Below are positions 7,469 through 17,542 of a stretch of 33,631 bases of DNA, piece by piece. How positions within the stretch are numbered: the stretch's first letter is position 1; every line of letters starts with the position of its first letter. Source of the DNA: Actinomycetota bacterium (lineage in GTDB: Bacteria; Actinomycetota; Acidimicrobiia; Acidimicrobiales; Ilumatobacteraceae); NCBI GenBank assembly GCA_963169215.1, contig CAUJEE010000082.1, positions 1-33,631 on the forward strand, in the 5' to 3' direction. The notes beneath the pieces were generated by a model. The model made no database searches. It had not been told where the DNA came from and saw only the letters and a list, made by a program, of their open reading frames with translations. A program made the position numbers and the translations under genes.

Positions 7469-9325
7469 GTGACACTTGGGCCGCGCTCAGCAACCGGCGG
7501 TCGGGTGTTGGTCGCTGCCGGCGGCGCGGCGGCGGCCGACGCTCTGGCCGCAGCGGGGATGCGTAGAGGCGACTTGCTCGGGCTCGCGGCCAGCACCGCT
7601 GGAGGGGCCGGCACCCGCACCACCGGCGATCCCGTCGCCGCCGCGGAATGCACCTCTGGCCGGTCCGCAGGCGACCCGGTGGTGGTCGTCGCGACCGGCG
7701 AACTTGGTGTGGTGTGCGCTGCGGCGGACGTGGCCGAGATCGAGCGTCGCCTGGCGCCGAGGTGGGTGCTGTGGTCGACCGCCGACGCCGGCGCGTTGCT
7801 GCGCGCCGGTGTCGCTCTCGGCCGCGCCTGGCACGTCGGCGCCGTGCACCGCATTCTCCACGGCGGGTGGCGCTGCGACCCGATGCGGGTGTGGTGTTCC
7901 GGAGCTGCGCTGCCGCTGGCAGGGGCACCGATAGCCGGTCAACTCGATCTGCACGGCGCGGGTGAGGACGGCGATCCGCTCTCGCCGGTGCGCCCGGACG
8001 GCTACCTGCGAGCGGACTGGATCGACGGCGCGTGGGCCGCGTCTGCGTCTGCGGCCGCGGGCTGTGCGTGGGCCGCGCTGGCAGTGGAGGTCGCCCGCCA
8101 TCAGCAGACCGCGCTGGCCGCGCTCGCTGTCGGCGGCGATGCCCTTGCGCTCGCCCGCGCCGAGTCGACCAGCGAGTTGCTCTGCGCCGAATTGACCGCC
8201 GAAGGCCTCCCCCTGCACCTGCCTTCCGCCGAGGCCCTCATCGCCGCGCTCGTCGGCCCGCGCGCTCGCACCGAGGCCGAGGCGGCAGCAGCCCGCGCCG
8301 CGCGCGACGCCGCGGTTCTGGCCCATGTGCCAGGCAGTACCACCGATCTGCGCAATCCGGCCGACGTGAAGGCGCTGTTGCGGCGGGTGGGCATCGAGCT
8401 CGACGACACACGCGCCTGGCGGCTGGAGACCGTGCGCGACCGTCACCCGGTGGTGGAGGCGCTGTTGCAGTGGCGCAAGGCTGAGCGCATCGCCACCACC
8501 TACGGCTACGGGTGGCTCGACCAGCACGTGCGTGTGACCGGCGGCGGGCCGTTGGGACGGCTGTGTGGTGAGTGGTCGGGCAGCGACGGCGCGGCGGGAC
8601 GGATGACCGCCACCGCCGGCCTGCACAACCTGCCGGCAGAGCTGCGCGCCGCAGTGCTCGCCGAGCCAGGGCATCTGTTCGTGCGCGCCGACCTCGGGCA
8701 GATCGAGCCGCGGGTGCTCGCGGTGGTGTCGGGCGACCCCGCACTCGTCCAGGCAACACAGGCCGACGACCTGTACGCGCCGGTGGCCGCGCAGCTGCAG
8801 GTCGATCGTCCGACGGCCAAGGTGGCGGTGCTGGCGGCGATGTACGGGCAGACGAGCGGGGCCGCCGGCGAGGCTCGGCGGCGAATGGACATCGCCTATC
8901 CGGTGGCGATGGCGTTCCTCGAACAGGCGGCGCAGGCCGGCACCGAGGGGCGCGACGTGCGCACCTTCGGGGGGCGGCTGGTGCGCATGTACGACATCGA
9001 CGAAGAAGGCCGCGGGGAGCAGCGATCCGCGGCAGCCGCCCGCGGGCGCTATGCGCGCAACGCGATGGTTCAAGGCGCCGCCGCTGAGCTGTTCAAGGTG
9101 TGGGCCGTCACCGTGCGCGCCAGGGCCGCGGCGCTCGGAGCACGCATCGTGCTCTGCCTGCACGACGAGCTGTTGATCCACTGCCCGCAGGATGCGGCCG
9201 ACGATGTCGCCCAACTCGTGAGCGACTGCCTGGCCGAAGCCGCCCACCGCTGGCAGCGCGGCGCCGGAGTGCGCTTCGTCGCCGATGTGGGCGTGGTGCA
9301 CAGCTGGGCCGACGCCAAGTCCTGA
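7469..9325 (+). CDS. Family-A DNA polymerase (actinobacterial bifunctional 3'-5' exonuclease/DNA polymerase type)
   Basis: Motif A ADLGQIEPRVLAVVSGD, O-helix RPTAKVAVLAAMYG, motif C LHDELLIHCP; GTG start. Confidence 0.87.
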   Translation: MTLGPRSATGGRVLVAAGGAAAADALAAAGMRRGDLLGLAASTAGGAGTRTTGDPVAAAECTSGRSAGDPVVVVATGELGVVCAAADVAEIERRLAPRWVLWSTADAGALLRAGVALGRAWHVGAVHRILHGGWRCDPMRVWCSGAALPLAGAPIAGQLDLHGAGEDGDPLSPVRPDGYLRADWIDGAWAASASAAAGCAWAALAVEVARHQQTALAALAVGGDALALARAESTSELLCAELTAEGLPLHLPSAEALIAALVGPRARTEAEAAAARAARDAAVLAHVPGSTTDLRNPADVKALLRRVGIELDDTRAWRLETVRDRHPVVEALLQWRKAERIATTYGYGWLDQHVRVTGGGPLGRLCGEWSGSDGAAGRMTATAGLHNLPAELRAAVLAEPGHLFVRADLGQIEPRVLAVVSGDPALVQATQADDLYAPVAAQLQVDRPTAKVAVLAAMYGQTSGAAGEARRRMDIAYPVAMAFLEQAAQAGTEGRDVRTFGGRLVRMYDIDEEGRGEQRSAAAARGRYARNAMVQGAAAELFKVWAVTVRARAAALGARIVLCLHDELLIHCPQDAADDVAQLVSDCLAEAAHRWQRGAGVRFVADVGVVHSWADAKS

Positions 9326-9335
9326 CCCCCGTCAT

Positions 9336-9445
9336 CCAAGTTGGCGTTGGGCCCGGGTCCGGGCCTGCCTCAACGCCGACTTGGGCCACGCGCGATCCAA
9401 GTCGGCGTTGGGCCCGGGCCCGGGCCTGCCTCAACGCCGACTTGG
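9336..9445. repeat. Two tandem copies (49 bp each, 61-bp period) of a REP-like palindrome
   Basis: CCAAGTyGGCGTTGGGCCCGGGyCCGGGCCTGCCTCAACGCCGACTTGG at 9336-9384 and 9397-9445, between convergent genes. Confidence 0.95.
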
Positions 9446-9458
9446 GGAGAGGGGGCTG

Positions 9459-11243
<1,785 letters not shown>

Positions 11244-11336
11244 GGCCGGTCGCTCGATCCTACCGGCCGCCGCGGCACGCGAGCCTGCCGGGTTGGGGAG
11301 CATGCCACCGCGCTGTTAGCCTTTCCAAGCCGTATT

Positions 11337-11355
11337 CGGGCGCAACCAGCGCCCG
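11337..11355 (+). promoter_or_regulatory. Hairpin in the rpsT 5' leader
   Basis: CGGGCGC-AACCA-GCGCCCG, perfect 7-bp stem, downstream of candidate -10 TAGCCT (11317-11322) and upstream of the rpsT GTG. Confidence 0.5.
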
Positions 11356-11379
11356 TCGAGTGTCCGAAGGTACCGAGCA

Positions 11380-11625
11380 GTGGCCAACATCAAGTCGCAG
11401 AAGAAGCGCATCCTCACCAACGCCAAGCGTGCCGAGCGCAACAAGGCCGTGAAGAGCGAACTGAAGACGCGGGTGAAGAACGCCGCCACCGAGCCCGCCG
11501 ACCCGGAGGCCCTGCGCCTGGCCGTGAAGCGGCTCGACATGGCCGCCGCCAAGGGCGTGATCCACAAGAACCAGGCCGCTCGCCGCAAGAGCCGCCTGAT
11601 GCGCAAGCTCAACGACGCCGGCTGA
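11380..11625 (+). CDS. rpsT: 30S ribosomal protein S20
   Basis: [38 protein letters not shown] start. Confidence 0.97.
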   Translation: MANIKSQKKRILTNAKRAERNKAVKSELKTRVKNAATEPADPEALRLAVKRLDMAAAKGVIHKNQAARRKSRLMRKLNDAG

Positions 11626-11654
11626 CCTCCAAGCTTCGCAATCCAAGCGTCAAC

Positions 11655-11681
11655 AGACCCGGGCTGCTGCCCGGGTCTTTC
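11655..11681 (+). terminator. Rho-independent-like terminator after rpsT
   Basis: AGACCCGGG-CTGCTG-CCCGGGTCT followed by TTCGC, between convergent rpsT and holA. Confidence 0.85.
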
Positions 11682-11694
11682 GCGTCGAGCCGAG

Positions 11695-12681
11695 TCAGCG
11701 CCGGCCGGCGGTGCGGTTGGGGGCGACGAGGCGCGACAGACGGGCCACCACCACCTCCATCACCAGTTCCTCCGGCCACTCCTTGGCGCCGCGCAGGTCG
11801 AGGTCGGCCTGGGCCAGCAGGGCGATCGCCTTCTGCACCGCTCCCCCACCCATGCGGCGGTACTGCTCGAGCGCCTTGCGCGCCGGGAAGCCGGGCTTGA
11901 TGCCCATCGCCGCCGCGGCACCTGCCTCGTCACGGGCATCAGCGCCGTCGAGCGCGAGCAGCTTGCCGTAGTGGCCGTGGAGGATGGCCATCACCTGCAG
12001 TGGATGGCGCTCACCGGCGCGCATCATCCGCTGCAACAGTTGCAGCGCGGCGGTGGTGTCGCCGCGGTCGATGGCGTCGGTGAGGTCCCACGGGGGCACA
12101 CCACCGGCGTCGCCGAGGAACGGAGCAATGTCGGCACTGTGCAGCACTCGTCCTTCGCCGTAGGTGGCGCGCAACGTGTCGAGGATGCCTTGCAGGCGGC
12201 CGGCGTCCTCGCCGAGCCAGGTGGTGAGCAGCTGCGCCGCGGCCGGGTCGAGCTTCAGCCCGGCTGCCTCGATCTGTTCCTCGAACCACCCCGTGCGCTC
12301 GCGAGCACGGCTGGGAGGATTCGACTCGACGATGGCCGCGCCGGCCTTCTTGAGCGCGTCAGTGAGCACCTTGGGCATTCGCCCGCGACCTGCCACCAGC
12401 ACCAACTCGGTGGTGGGCAGCGGATCGGCGAGATAGCCGAGGATGACAGTGACCGCGTCTTCGTCGAAGCGGCCCACACCGCGCGCCACCACCACCCGCT
12501 TGTCGGTGAGGAATGGTGGGGTCTGTGCAGCGTCGACGACGGCGCGCAGCTCGTACTCGTCGCTGTCGAAGTCGTCGACCATGAGGGTGCGGTCGTCGTC
12601 GCCCACCAGCGTCCGCACCATCTCGCCGGTCGCGCCGAGCACTAACGATTCGTCGTCGCCGGTGATGAGGTGGATCGCCAT
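11695..12681 (-). CDS. holA: DNA polymerase III delta subunit
   Basis: MAIHLITGDDESLVLGATGEMVRTLVGDDDR..., AQTPPFLTDKRVVVARGVG, VLVAGRGRMPKVLTDALKKAGA; position between rpsT and comEC. Confidence 0.9.
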   Translation of the reverse strand: MAIHLITGDDESLVLGATGEMVRTLVGDDDRTLMVDDFDSDEYELRAVVDAAQTPPFLTDKRVVVARGVGRFDEDAVTVILGYLADPLPTTELVLVAGRGRMPKVLTDALKKAGAAIVESNPPSRARERTGWFEEQIEAAGLKLDPAAAQLLTTWLGEDAGRLQGILDTLRATYGEGRVLHSADIAPFLGDAGGVPPWDLTDAIDRGDTTAALQLLQRMMRAGERHPLQVMAILHGHYGKLLALDGADARDEAGAAAAMGIKPGFPARKALEQYRRMGGGAVQKAIALLAQADLDLRGAKEWPEELVMEVVVARLSRLVAPNRTAGRR

Positions 12682-14141
12682 CGAGTGACCACATTGGCAT
12701 ATCGGGCGAGCCGCCACCCGCCCCACACAGCTATCAGCAGCAGCCAACCGGCAGTCGACCAGCCAGGAGACGGCTCGACTGCCGCTCCGACGCGGGCCAC
12801 CGTGGCCACCCAGCGGGCCCCGATCGAGTTGGGTGCCATCACCAGCGAGTGCATCGGCGCTGGAAGCGCGGGTGCGAGCAGGCCCGACGGCAGCCCGTAG
12901 AGCATCACCAGCGCGGCGACGGGCACCGCGGCGAGGTTGGCCAGCGGCGACACGAGCGGCAAACGGCCGAACACCAGCAGGCTCGGCAGCGCGACGCCCG
13001 CTTGCGCCCCGAGGGTGACGGCCAGCGGCACGCGCAGCCACTCCGGGCCGGGCAGCGCGCCCTGCAGCCAGGGCCCCACCAAGCACACCCCGGCCGTGGC
13101 GCCCACCGAAAGCCAGAACCCCACCGACCACACCAACAGCGGGTCGAGCACCACCAGCCCGCCAACTGCCAGGGCGAGCAGCCGCACCGGCGACACCTGC
13201 CGACCGAGCACGAATGCCGTCGCCGCCAGCCCGGCCATCACCCCGGCGCGCAGCACCGACGGCTCGAAGCGGGTGATCGCCATGAACCACCCGACCGTGC
13301 CGATGGTGCCCGCCCAGCGCCACCACGGCGGGAGCCGCCGCAGCAGTGGCAGCGCGGCGGCGAGGACGAAGGCGACGTTCTGCCCTGACACCGCGGTGAG
13401 GTGCGACAGTCCCGAGGCGCGGAAGTCGGCCACCATCGTCGGCGACTGGCGGGCGTCGTCGCCGATGACCAACCCGGTGAACAACGCAGCGCCGTCGCCC
13501 GACATCGAGGCCTCCGCGCTGTCACGCAGGCGGCCACGCACGCGATTCGATGCGCGAGCCAGCGCGCTACCAGCGACGCGATCGCCGATCACCTCCACCG
13601 TGAAGCGGCCGACGACGTGGCGCACGGCGGCTCGTCTCTGGCCGGGGCCGGGCCCGAAGCCGCTGCGCTCGCCCTGCATCCACACGAATTCGCCCGCCTG
13701 CGCCTCGGCCAGGCGGGCCCGTCGAGCGCCGTAGGCCCACACGTCGAAACGCTCACCCTCGACCGCGATGGTCACCCGCAAGCCCGAGCCATACGGCGCG
13801 GGATCGGCCGCCACCTGCACCCACCCCGTGTAGCGACCGAGGTGTCGCGGCTGTGCCTGTGCCCAGGCCCGCGCACCGAGTGCCCACCCGCACGACGCGG
13901 CGACGACCGCTGCCAACATCGCGGCCACGGCCGCTGCCACCACCACGGAGGTTGCACAGTTGTTGCCGGCCGGGCCGATGAGGCGGAGCGCAGCCACGGC
14001 GAGAGCGACGAGGCAGGCCAGCGCGACGCCTCGCCCGCCGAGCCACACACCGCCCACCAGCGCGGCCACCACCGCCACCACCGTGCCGTCGCCCACCGGG
14101 TGCACTTGCTGACCCGCTCGTGGCCCGTACGCTCGCATCAT
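12642..14141 (-). CDS. comEC: ComEC/Rec2-family protein lacking a C-terminal metallo-beta-lactamase domain
   Basis: Competence-domain signature TGLVIGDDARQSPTMVADFRASGLSHLTAVSGQNVAFV with many TM segments; ORF ends soon after the membrane domain, overlapping holA by about 40 bp. Exact start (14138/14141/14150) uncertain. Confidence 0.82.
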   Translation of the reverse strand: MMRAYGPRAGQQVHPVGDGTVVAVVAALVGGVWLGGRGVALACLVALAVAALRLIGPAGNNCATSVVVAAAVAAMLAAVVAASCGWALGARAWAQAQPRHLGRYTGWVQVAADPAPYGSGLRVTIAVEGERFDVWAYGARRARLAEAQAGEFVWMQGERSGFGPGPGQRRAAVRHVVGRFTVEVIGDRVAGSALARASNRVRGRLRDSAEASMSGDGAALFTGLVIGDDARQSPTMVADFRASGLSHLTAVSGQNVAFVLAAALPLLRRLPPWWRWAGTIGTVGWFMAITRFEPSVLRAGVMAGLAATAFVLGRQVSPVRLLALAVGGLVVLDPLLVWSVGFWLSVGATAGVCLVGPWLQGALPGPEWLRVPLAVTLGAQAGVALPSLLVFGRLPLVSPLANLAAVPVAALVMLYGLPSGLLAPALPAPMHSLVMAPNSIGARWVATVARVGAAVEPSPGWSTAGWLLLIAVWGGWRLARYANVVTRWRSTSSPATTNR

Positions 14142-14580
14142 GATCCCCAACCCGCTGCTTGCCGCGCCCGTGCCCCAGGGGCCGCGCGCCTACCGGCAGC
14201 GGTTGCGCCGCTTCGGGCCTGTGCTCGGTCTGTTGCCGGCCGCGGCGCTCGGTGGGCTGGCCTGGCTGTCGCTGCACGACAACGTCTCGTCGGTGCGTGG
14301 AGTGCTCGGCTTCTTGCTGGCGGTGTTGGCGGCCCCGTGCCTGCTGGCGGTCGGGGTGCCGTTGACCACCGGCGCGGCGTTGTACGTCGTTGCCTTCGTG
14401 GCCAGCGCCGTGATCTGGCTATCGCTGGGCTCGCTGGCCGCCCGCCGTGCCACCCGTCGCCCGGCGGCGATGTGGAGCGACTTCTGGCGCGAGTTCGTCT
14501 GGCTGGCTGCGGGTGTGTGGGTCGGCGTGGTGCTGGCGCTGGCCGCGATCGACCTGCTCCTCGGCCGCGTGTTCGTGTAG
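14140..14580 (+). CDS. Small multi-pass membrane protein of unknown function
   Basis: 146 aa, several hydrophobic segments; TACGCT-N6-ATG leaderless-type start; opposite strand to comEA/comEC. Confidence 0.65.
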   Translation: MIPNPLLAAPVPQGPRAYRQRLRRFGPVLGLLPAAALGGLAWLSLHDNVSSVRGVLGFLLAVLAAPCLLAVGVPLTTGAALYVVAFVASAVIWLSLGSLAARRATRRPAAMWSDFWREFVWLAAGVWVGVVLALAAIDLLLGRVFV

Positions 14581-14592
14581 CGCCAGCGGCGT

Positions 14593-15456
14593 TCATACCG
14601 TCACCAGCCCGCGTAGCGCCTCCAGTTTGGTGGGACCGATGCCGCGCACGTCGGTGAGGTCGTCGACGGTGGCGAACGGTCCGTGTTGTTGGCGATGGTC
14701 GATGATCGCCGCCGCGGTTGCCGGGCCGACGCCGGGCAACGTGTCGAGTTCGTCGGCCGTGGCCGAGTTGATGTTCACCGGGGCGGACGATGTCGTGCCG
14801 CCGGCCGGGACGGCGCCCGGCGAGGCGCCCTCCCCGCCTGACACGCCGGCGATGATTGCTGCCGCCTCGCCCACCCGGGGCACGTACACCTTCTGCCCGT
14901 CACCCACGGCGGCGGCGAGGTTGACCGCGTCGGCCATCGCGTCGGGGTCGCGGCCGCCGGCAGCCTCGACCGCGTCGATCACCCGCGCCCCAGGCGCGAG
15001 GGCGTAGACCCCCGGCGACACCACCGCACCTGCCACGTGCACGACCAGCGGCCCACTCTCGGCAGAGCCGGCCGCGCCACCGCCCGGGTCGTTGCCGTCG
15101 CCGGGCAGCACCCCTGGCTCGCCCACCGTCGAAGGGGTGCTGTGAGTGGCCGCGTAGGGCAACTTCGACTCGGTGGTGGCCGCCGGCGGGCGCACCAGCC
15201 AGTAGGCCGCAGCCAACACTGCGAGCGCGACGACCGCACCGCCCAGCACCCGTCCCGGGCCTACCCAGCGGACCCACCCGGCCACCCGCTCTGCGAGGGA
15301 TCGAGGCGGCAATGGCCGCTCGGGCATCACCAGCGCTTCGTCGCTCGGCCAGTCTTCGGGTAGTAGCGGCTGCACATCGACTCCCTCGGCTCCGCGGGCG
15401 CGCCCGCGTTCGGCGTCAGGGGGAAGTCGCTGGCGAACATATCGGCTCGCGGCCAA
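14593..15456 (-). CDS. comEA: ComEA-like helix-hairpin-helix DNA-binding protein with SLBB-type domain
   Basis: VHVAGAVVSPGVYALAPGARVIDAVEAAGG (SLBB) and VNINSATADELDTLPGVGPATAAAIIDHRQQHGPFATVDDLTDVRGIGPTKLEAL (HhH). N-terminal start uncertain. Confidence 0.88.
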   Translation of the reverse strand: MAASRYVRQRLPPDAERGRARGAEGVDVQPLLPEDWPSDEALVMPERPLPPRSLAERVAGWVRWVGPGRVLGGAVVALAVLAAAYWLVRPPAATTESKLPYAATHSTPSTVGEPGVLPGDGNDPGGGAAGSAESGPLVVHVAGAVVSPGVYALAPGARVIDAVEAAGGRDPDAMADAVNLAAAVGDGQKVYVPRVGEAAAIIAGVSGGEGASPGAVPAGGTTSSAPVNINSATADELDTLPGVGPATAAAIIDHRQQHGPFATVDDLTDVRGIGPTKLEALRGLVTV

Positions 15457-15518
15457 CAGCCAACCGAGAGCCAGCCGAGAGTCGACCGAAACTCAACCGG
15501 GAAGCTGCCCGGGCAGAG

Positions 15519-15860
15519 TCAGGAGGCGATGCGGGTGGGCAGTTCGTCGCGCACGGCAGTGGCGAGCTGGCGGCGCGCCACCCAATCGGCCTCGATCTCG
15601 AGCGGGATGCGGCGGTAGGCGCCCTTGTGCCCCTTGCGCCGCAGACGCCACAGCAGGTAGCTGCCCAGGTAGCGCACGGCGAACCCCACCGCCCCGTAGC
15701 GGCGCCACTGGCGCACATGCACCTGCTCGTGGCGCAGTAGGTAGGGAGTGTCCTTGCCCTCGCGCACGATCACCAGCGAGCCGAGGGTGATGCCGTCCGC
15801 ATTCTTCGGCACCGGCCCGCCCACCCACAGGCGGTATCCCTCGCGTTGCTCGACCGACAT
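15519..15860 (-). CDS. Small protein with HExxH metalloprotease-like motif
   Basis: LLRHEQVHVRQWRRYG (HEQVH) plus downstream EIEADWVARR; ATG at 15860 preceded by TATCGT-N8. Confidence 0.6.
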   Translation of the reverse strand: MSVEQREGYRLWVGGPVPKNADGITLGSLVIVREGKDTPYLLRHEQVHVRQWRRYGAVGFAVRYLGSYLLWRLRRKGHKGAYRRIPLEIEADWVARRQLATAVRDELPTRIAS

Positions 15861-15920
15861 GGCCCACCACGATACCGCCTCGCGTGACACCCCCGGACAA
15901 GTGGCCCTGCCCGCGTGCAA

Positions 15921-15926
15921 TACGCT
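15921..15926 (+). promoter_or_regulatory. Candidate -10 element TACGCT for the VNTR-led lipoprotein gene
   Basis: TACGCT about 10 bp upstream of the repeat array; same hexamer precedes other genes in this window. Confidence 0.45.
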
Positions 15927-15935
15927 GGCATCACC

Positions 15936-16039
15936 CTGGTCGAGCCACCCGGTCGAGCCGCCCAATCAAGCCGCCCAATCAAGCCACCCAATCAAGCCAC
16001 CCAATCGAGCCACCCAATCGAGCCACCCAATCGAGGAGG
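15936..16039. repeat. 13-bp tandem repeat array, 8 units (CCAATCRAGCCAC-like)
   Basis: CTGGTCGAGCCAC|CCGGTCGAGCCGC|CCAATCAAGCCGC|CCAATCAAGCCAC|CCAATCAAGCCAC|CCAATCGAGCCAC|CCAATCGAGCCAC|CCAATCGAGGAGG; last unit carries the SD. Confidence 0.97.
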
Positions 16040-16044
16040 TCGCG

Positions 16045-17496
16045 ATGCGTTCACGGCATCTGCTGCTCGTCACCCTGCTCCTGGCAGCCTCCGGCTGCAG
16101 CGACTCCGACTCCCCGCAGGGCTCCGACTCAACGACGTCCGGCGCTACCTCGCCGCCGACCTCGCTCGTGGCGAGTACCAGCGCACCGGGTGGTTTCACC
16201 GTCACCAGCGCCGACGGCGACCTGGAGGTCGACGTGCCGCCGGAGGCACTGGCTGCCGACCCGGGCATCACCATCCGCCTGCTCGCCCCCGACGAGTATC
16301 CACCCGAGCTGGCCGGCGCAGCCGACAACGCCAACAGCCGCATCTACGACCTGGGACCAGATGGCCTCACCTTCGATGCGCCGGTGCGGGTGACCCGCCG
16401 CATCGACGCGGCCGCGTTCGACAACCTGGCCGACGACATGACCCCTCTGGTCGCGCTCGTCACCCGCGCGGCTGACGGCACGTACCAAGCCTTCGACGAT
16501 CTGCGCGTGATCCGCGACGGCGACGACGTCAAGGTGTCGGGCACGACGACGCACTTCTCACCCGTGGTGTCGATCAATTTGGAGCAGTACGCCAAGGGTT
16601 CGCTCGACAGCTCACACCTCGGCTACGCCACCGAGGTGGGCACAGGGCTGCAGATCGGCTACTCGTTCAGTTCCGCAGGCGGGTCGTCGCTGGTGCCACC
16701 CGACATTGTCGAGCCGATCGGCTACTCACGGTCGGAGTTGTTCGATTTCGCCGGCAAAGGCACCATGCTCGAACTCAACTGCACCCAAGCAGGCGAGGCC
16801 CGCCCACGAATCGGCGTCAGGTTCACCCTCGAGCAGACCGCTGCCGACGGGCAGGTCGGCCTTGGCGCGCTGAACACCCTGGTCAACATGCTCAACCGGC
16901 TGGAGATGGAAGTCAAGTTCGTACCCAACTTCTTGTGTCTCGATCCCGAGTCGTCGTTCCTCGGCAAGATCAATCCGATCAAGATCACTGCTGCTGTCGA
17001 CCACCCTGGCGGCACCAAGTACATCGCCGACGGGAACTTCAACGGTGGCCTGTCGGGGGCCCAGATCAAGTTCGAGCTGCCGTACGGCGTCGATGGAGCC
17101 TGGGCGGGGCTGATCGCGGACACCGACGGTGACGGCAAACCTTCGGCCGCCGACACCATGTACCAGCCATGGACAATCGCACCATACGGCGGGCAGGGCT
17201 ATGGCTACGTCGCGCCTCTCTTCGGCTATGGCAACTATTTCGTGTACATGATCGACAACACCCAATTCTCGGCCGCGCCTGCCGGCGCCTCTTTGAAGCT
17301 CGCCGACGCGATCGGGGGCTACTACGACAACTACACCGGCGCGGCGCGCTTTGAGACAGCCTTCGGCATCCTGTCCGTCGGCCAAGACCCCTTCATACTG
17401 AAGGTGGATGCCGCCGAGCAGGAGGTCGAAGCCGACACGACTGCCCAAGGCCTCGGTGAGTACAGCCTGCTAGGTGGACTGCGCATCATCTTTTGA
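16045..17496 (+). CDS. Secreted lipoprotein of unknown function with ZU5-like N-terminal segment
   Basis: MRSRHLLLVTLLLAASGCSDSDS lipobox; LEVDVPPEALAADPGITIRLL...LGPDGLTFDAPVRVTRRID resembles ZU5-type domains; SD GAGGAGG directly upstream. Confidence 0.75.
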   Translation: MRSRHLLLVTLLLAASGCSDSDSPQGSDSTTSGATSPPTSLVASTSAPGGFTVTSADGDLEVDVPPEALAADPGITIRLLAPDEYPPELAGAADNANSRIYDLGPDGLTFDAPVRVTRRIDAAAFDNLADDMTPLVALVTRAADGTYQAFDDLRVIRDGDDVKVSGTTTHFSPVVSINLEQYAKGSLDSSHLGYATEVGTGLQIGYSFSSAGGSSLVPPDIVEPIGYSRSELFDFAGKGTMLELNCTQAGEARPRIGVRFTLEQTAADGQVGLGALNTLVNMLNRLEMEVKFVPNFLCLDPESSFLGKINPIKITAAVDHPGGTKYIADGNFNGGLSGAQIKFELPYGVDGAWAGLIADTDGDGKPSAADTMYQPWTIAPYGGQGYGYVAPLFGYGNYFVYMIDNTQFSAAPAGASLKLADAIGGYYDNYTGAARFETAFGILSVGQDPFILKVDAAEQEVEADTTAQGLGEYSLLGGLRIIF

Positions 17497-17542
17497 ACCT
17501 GGGGCGCACGTCCACGGCCCGAGCCGGCCAGCAGGGAGTTCG

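Noticed and set aside
4840-7854. 1004-aa ORF read as a single fusion protein
   Set aside because: Only the C-terminal part (4840-6186) is photolyase; the N-terminal half is the wrong frame of the MFS gene, which has its own clear ORF.
7487-9301. 604-aa minus-strand ORF antisense to the family-A polymerase
   Set aside because: No recognisable motifs, His/Arg/Gly-rich composition typical of antisense frames in high-GC DNA; the plus-strand polymerase explains the region.
9336-9445. Palindrome pairs considered as CRISPR or IS termini
   Set aside because: Only two units per locus, no unique spacers of CRISPR type, no transposase ORF nearby, and flanking genes intact; REP-like is a better description.
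15936-16039. 13-bp array considered as a CRISPR array
   Set aside because: Units are contiguous with no spacers and too short; it is a tandem repeat in a 5' UTR.
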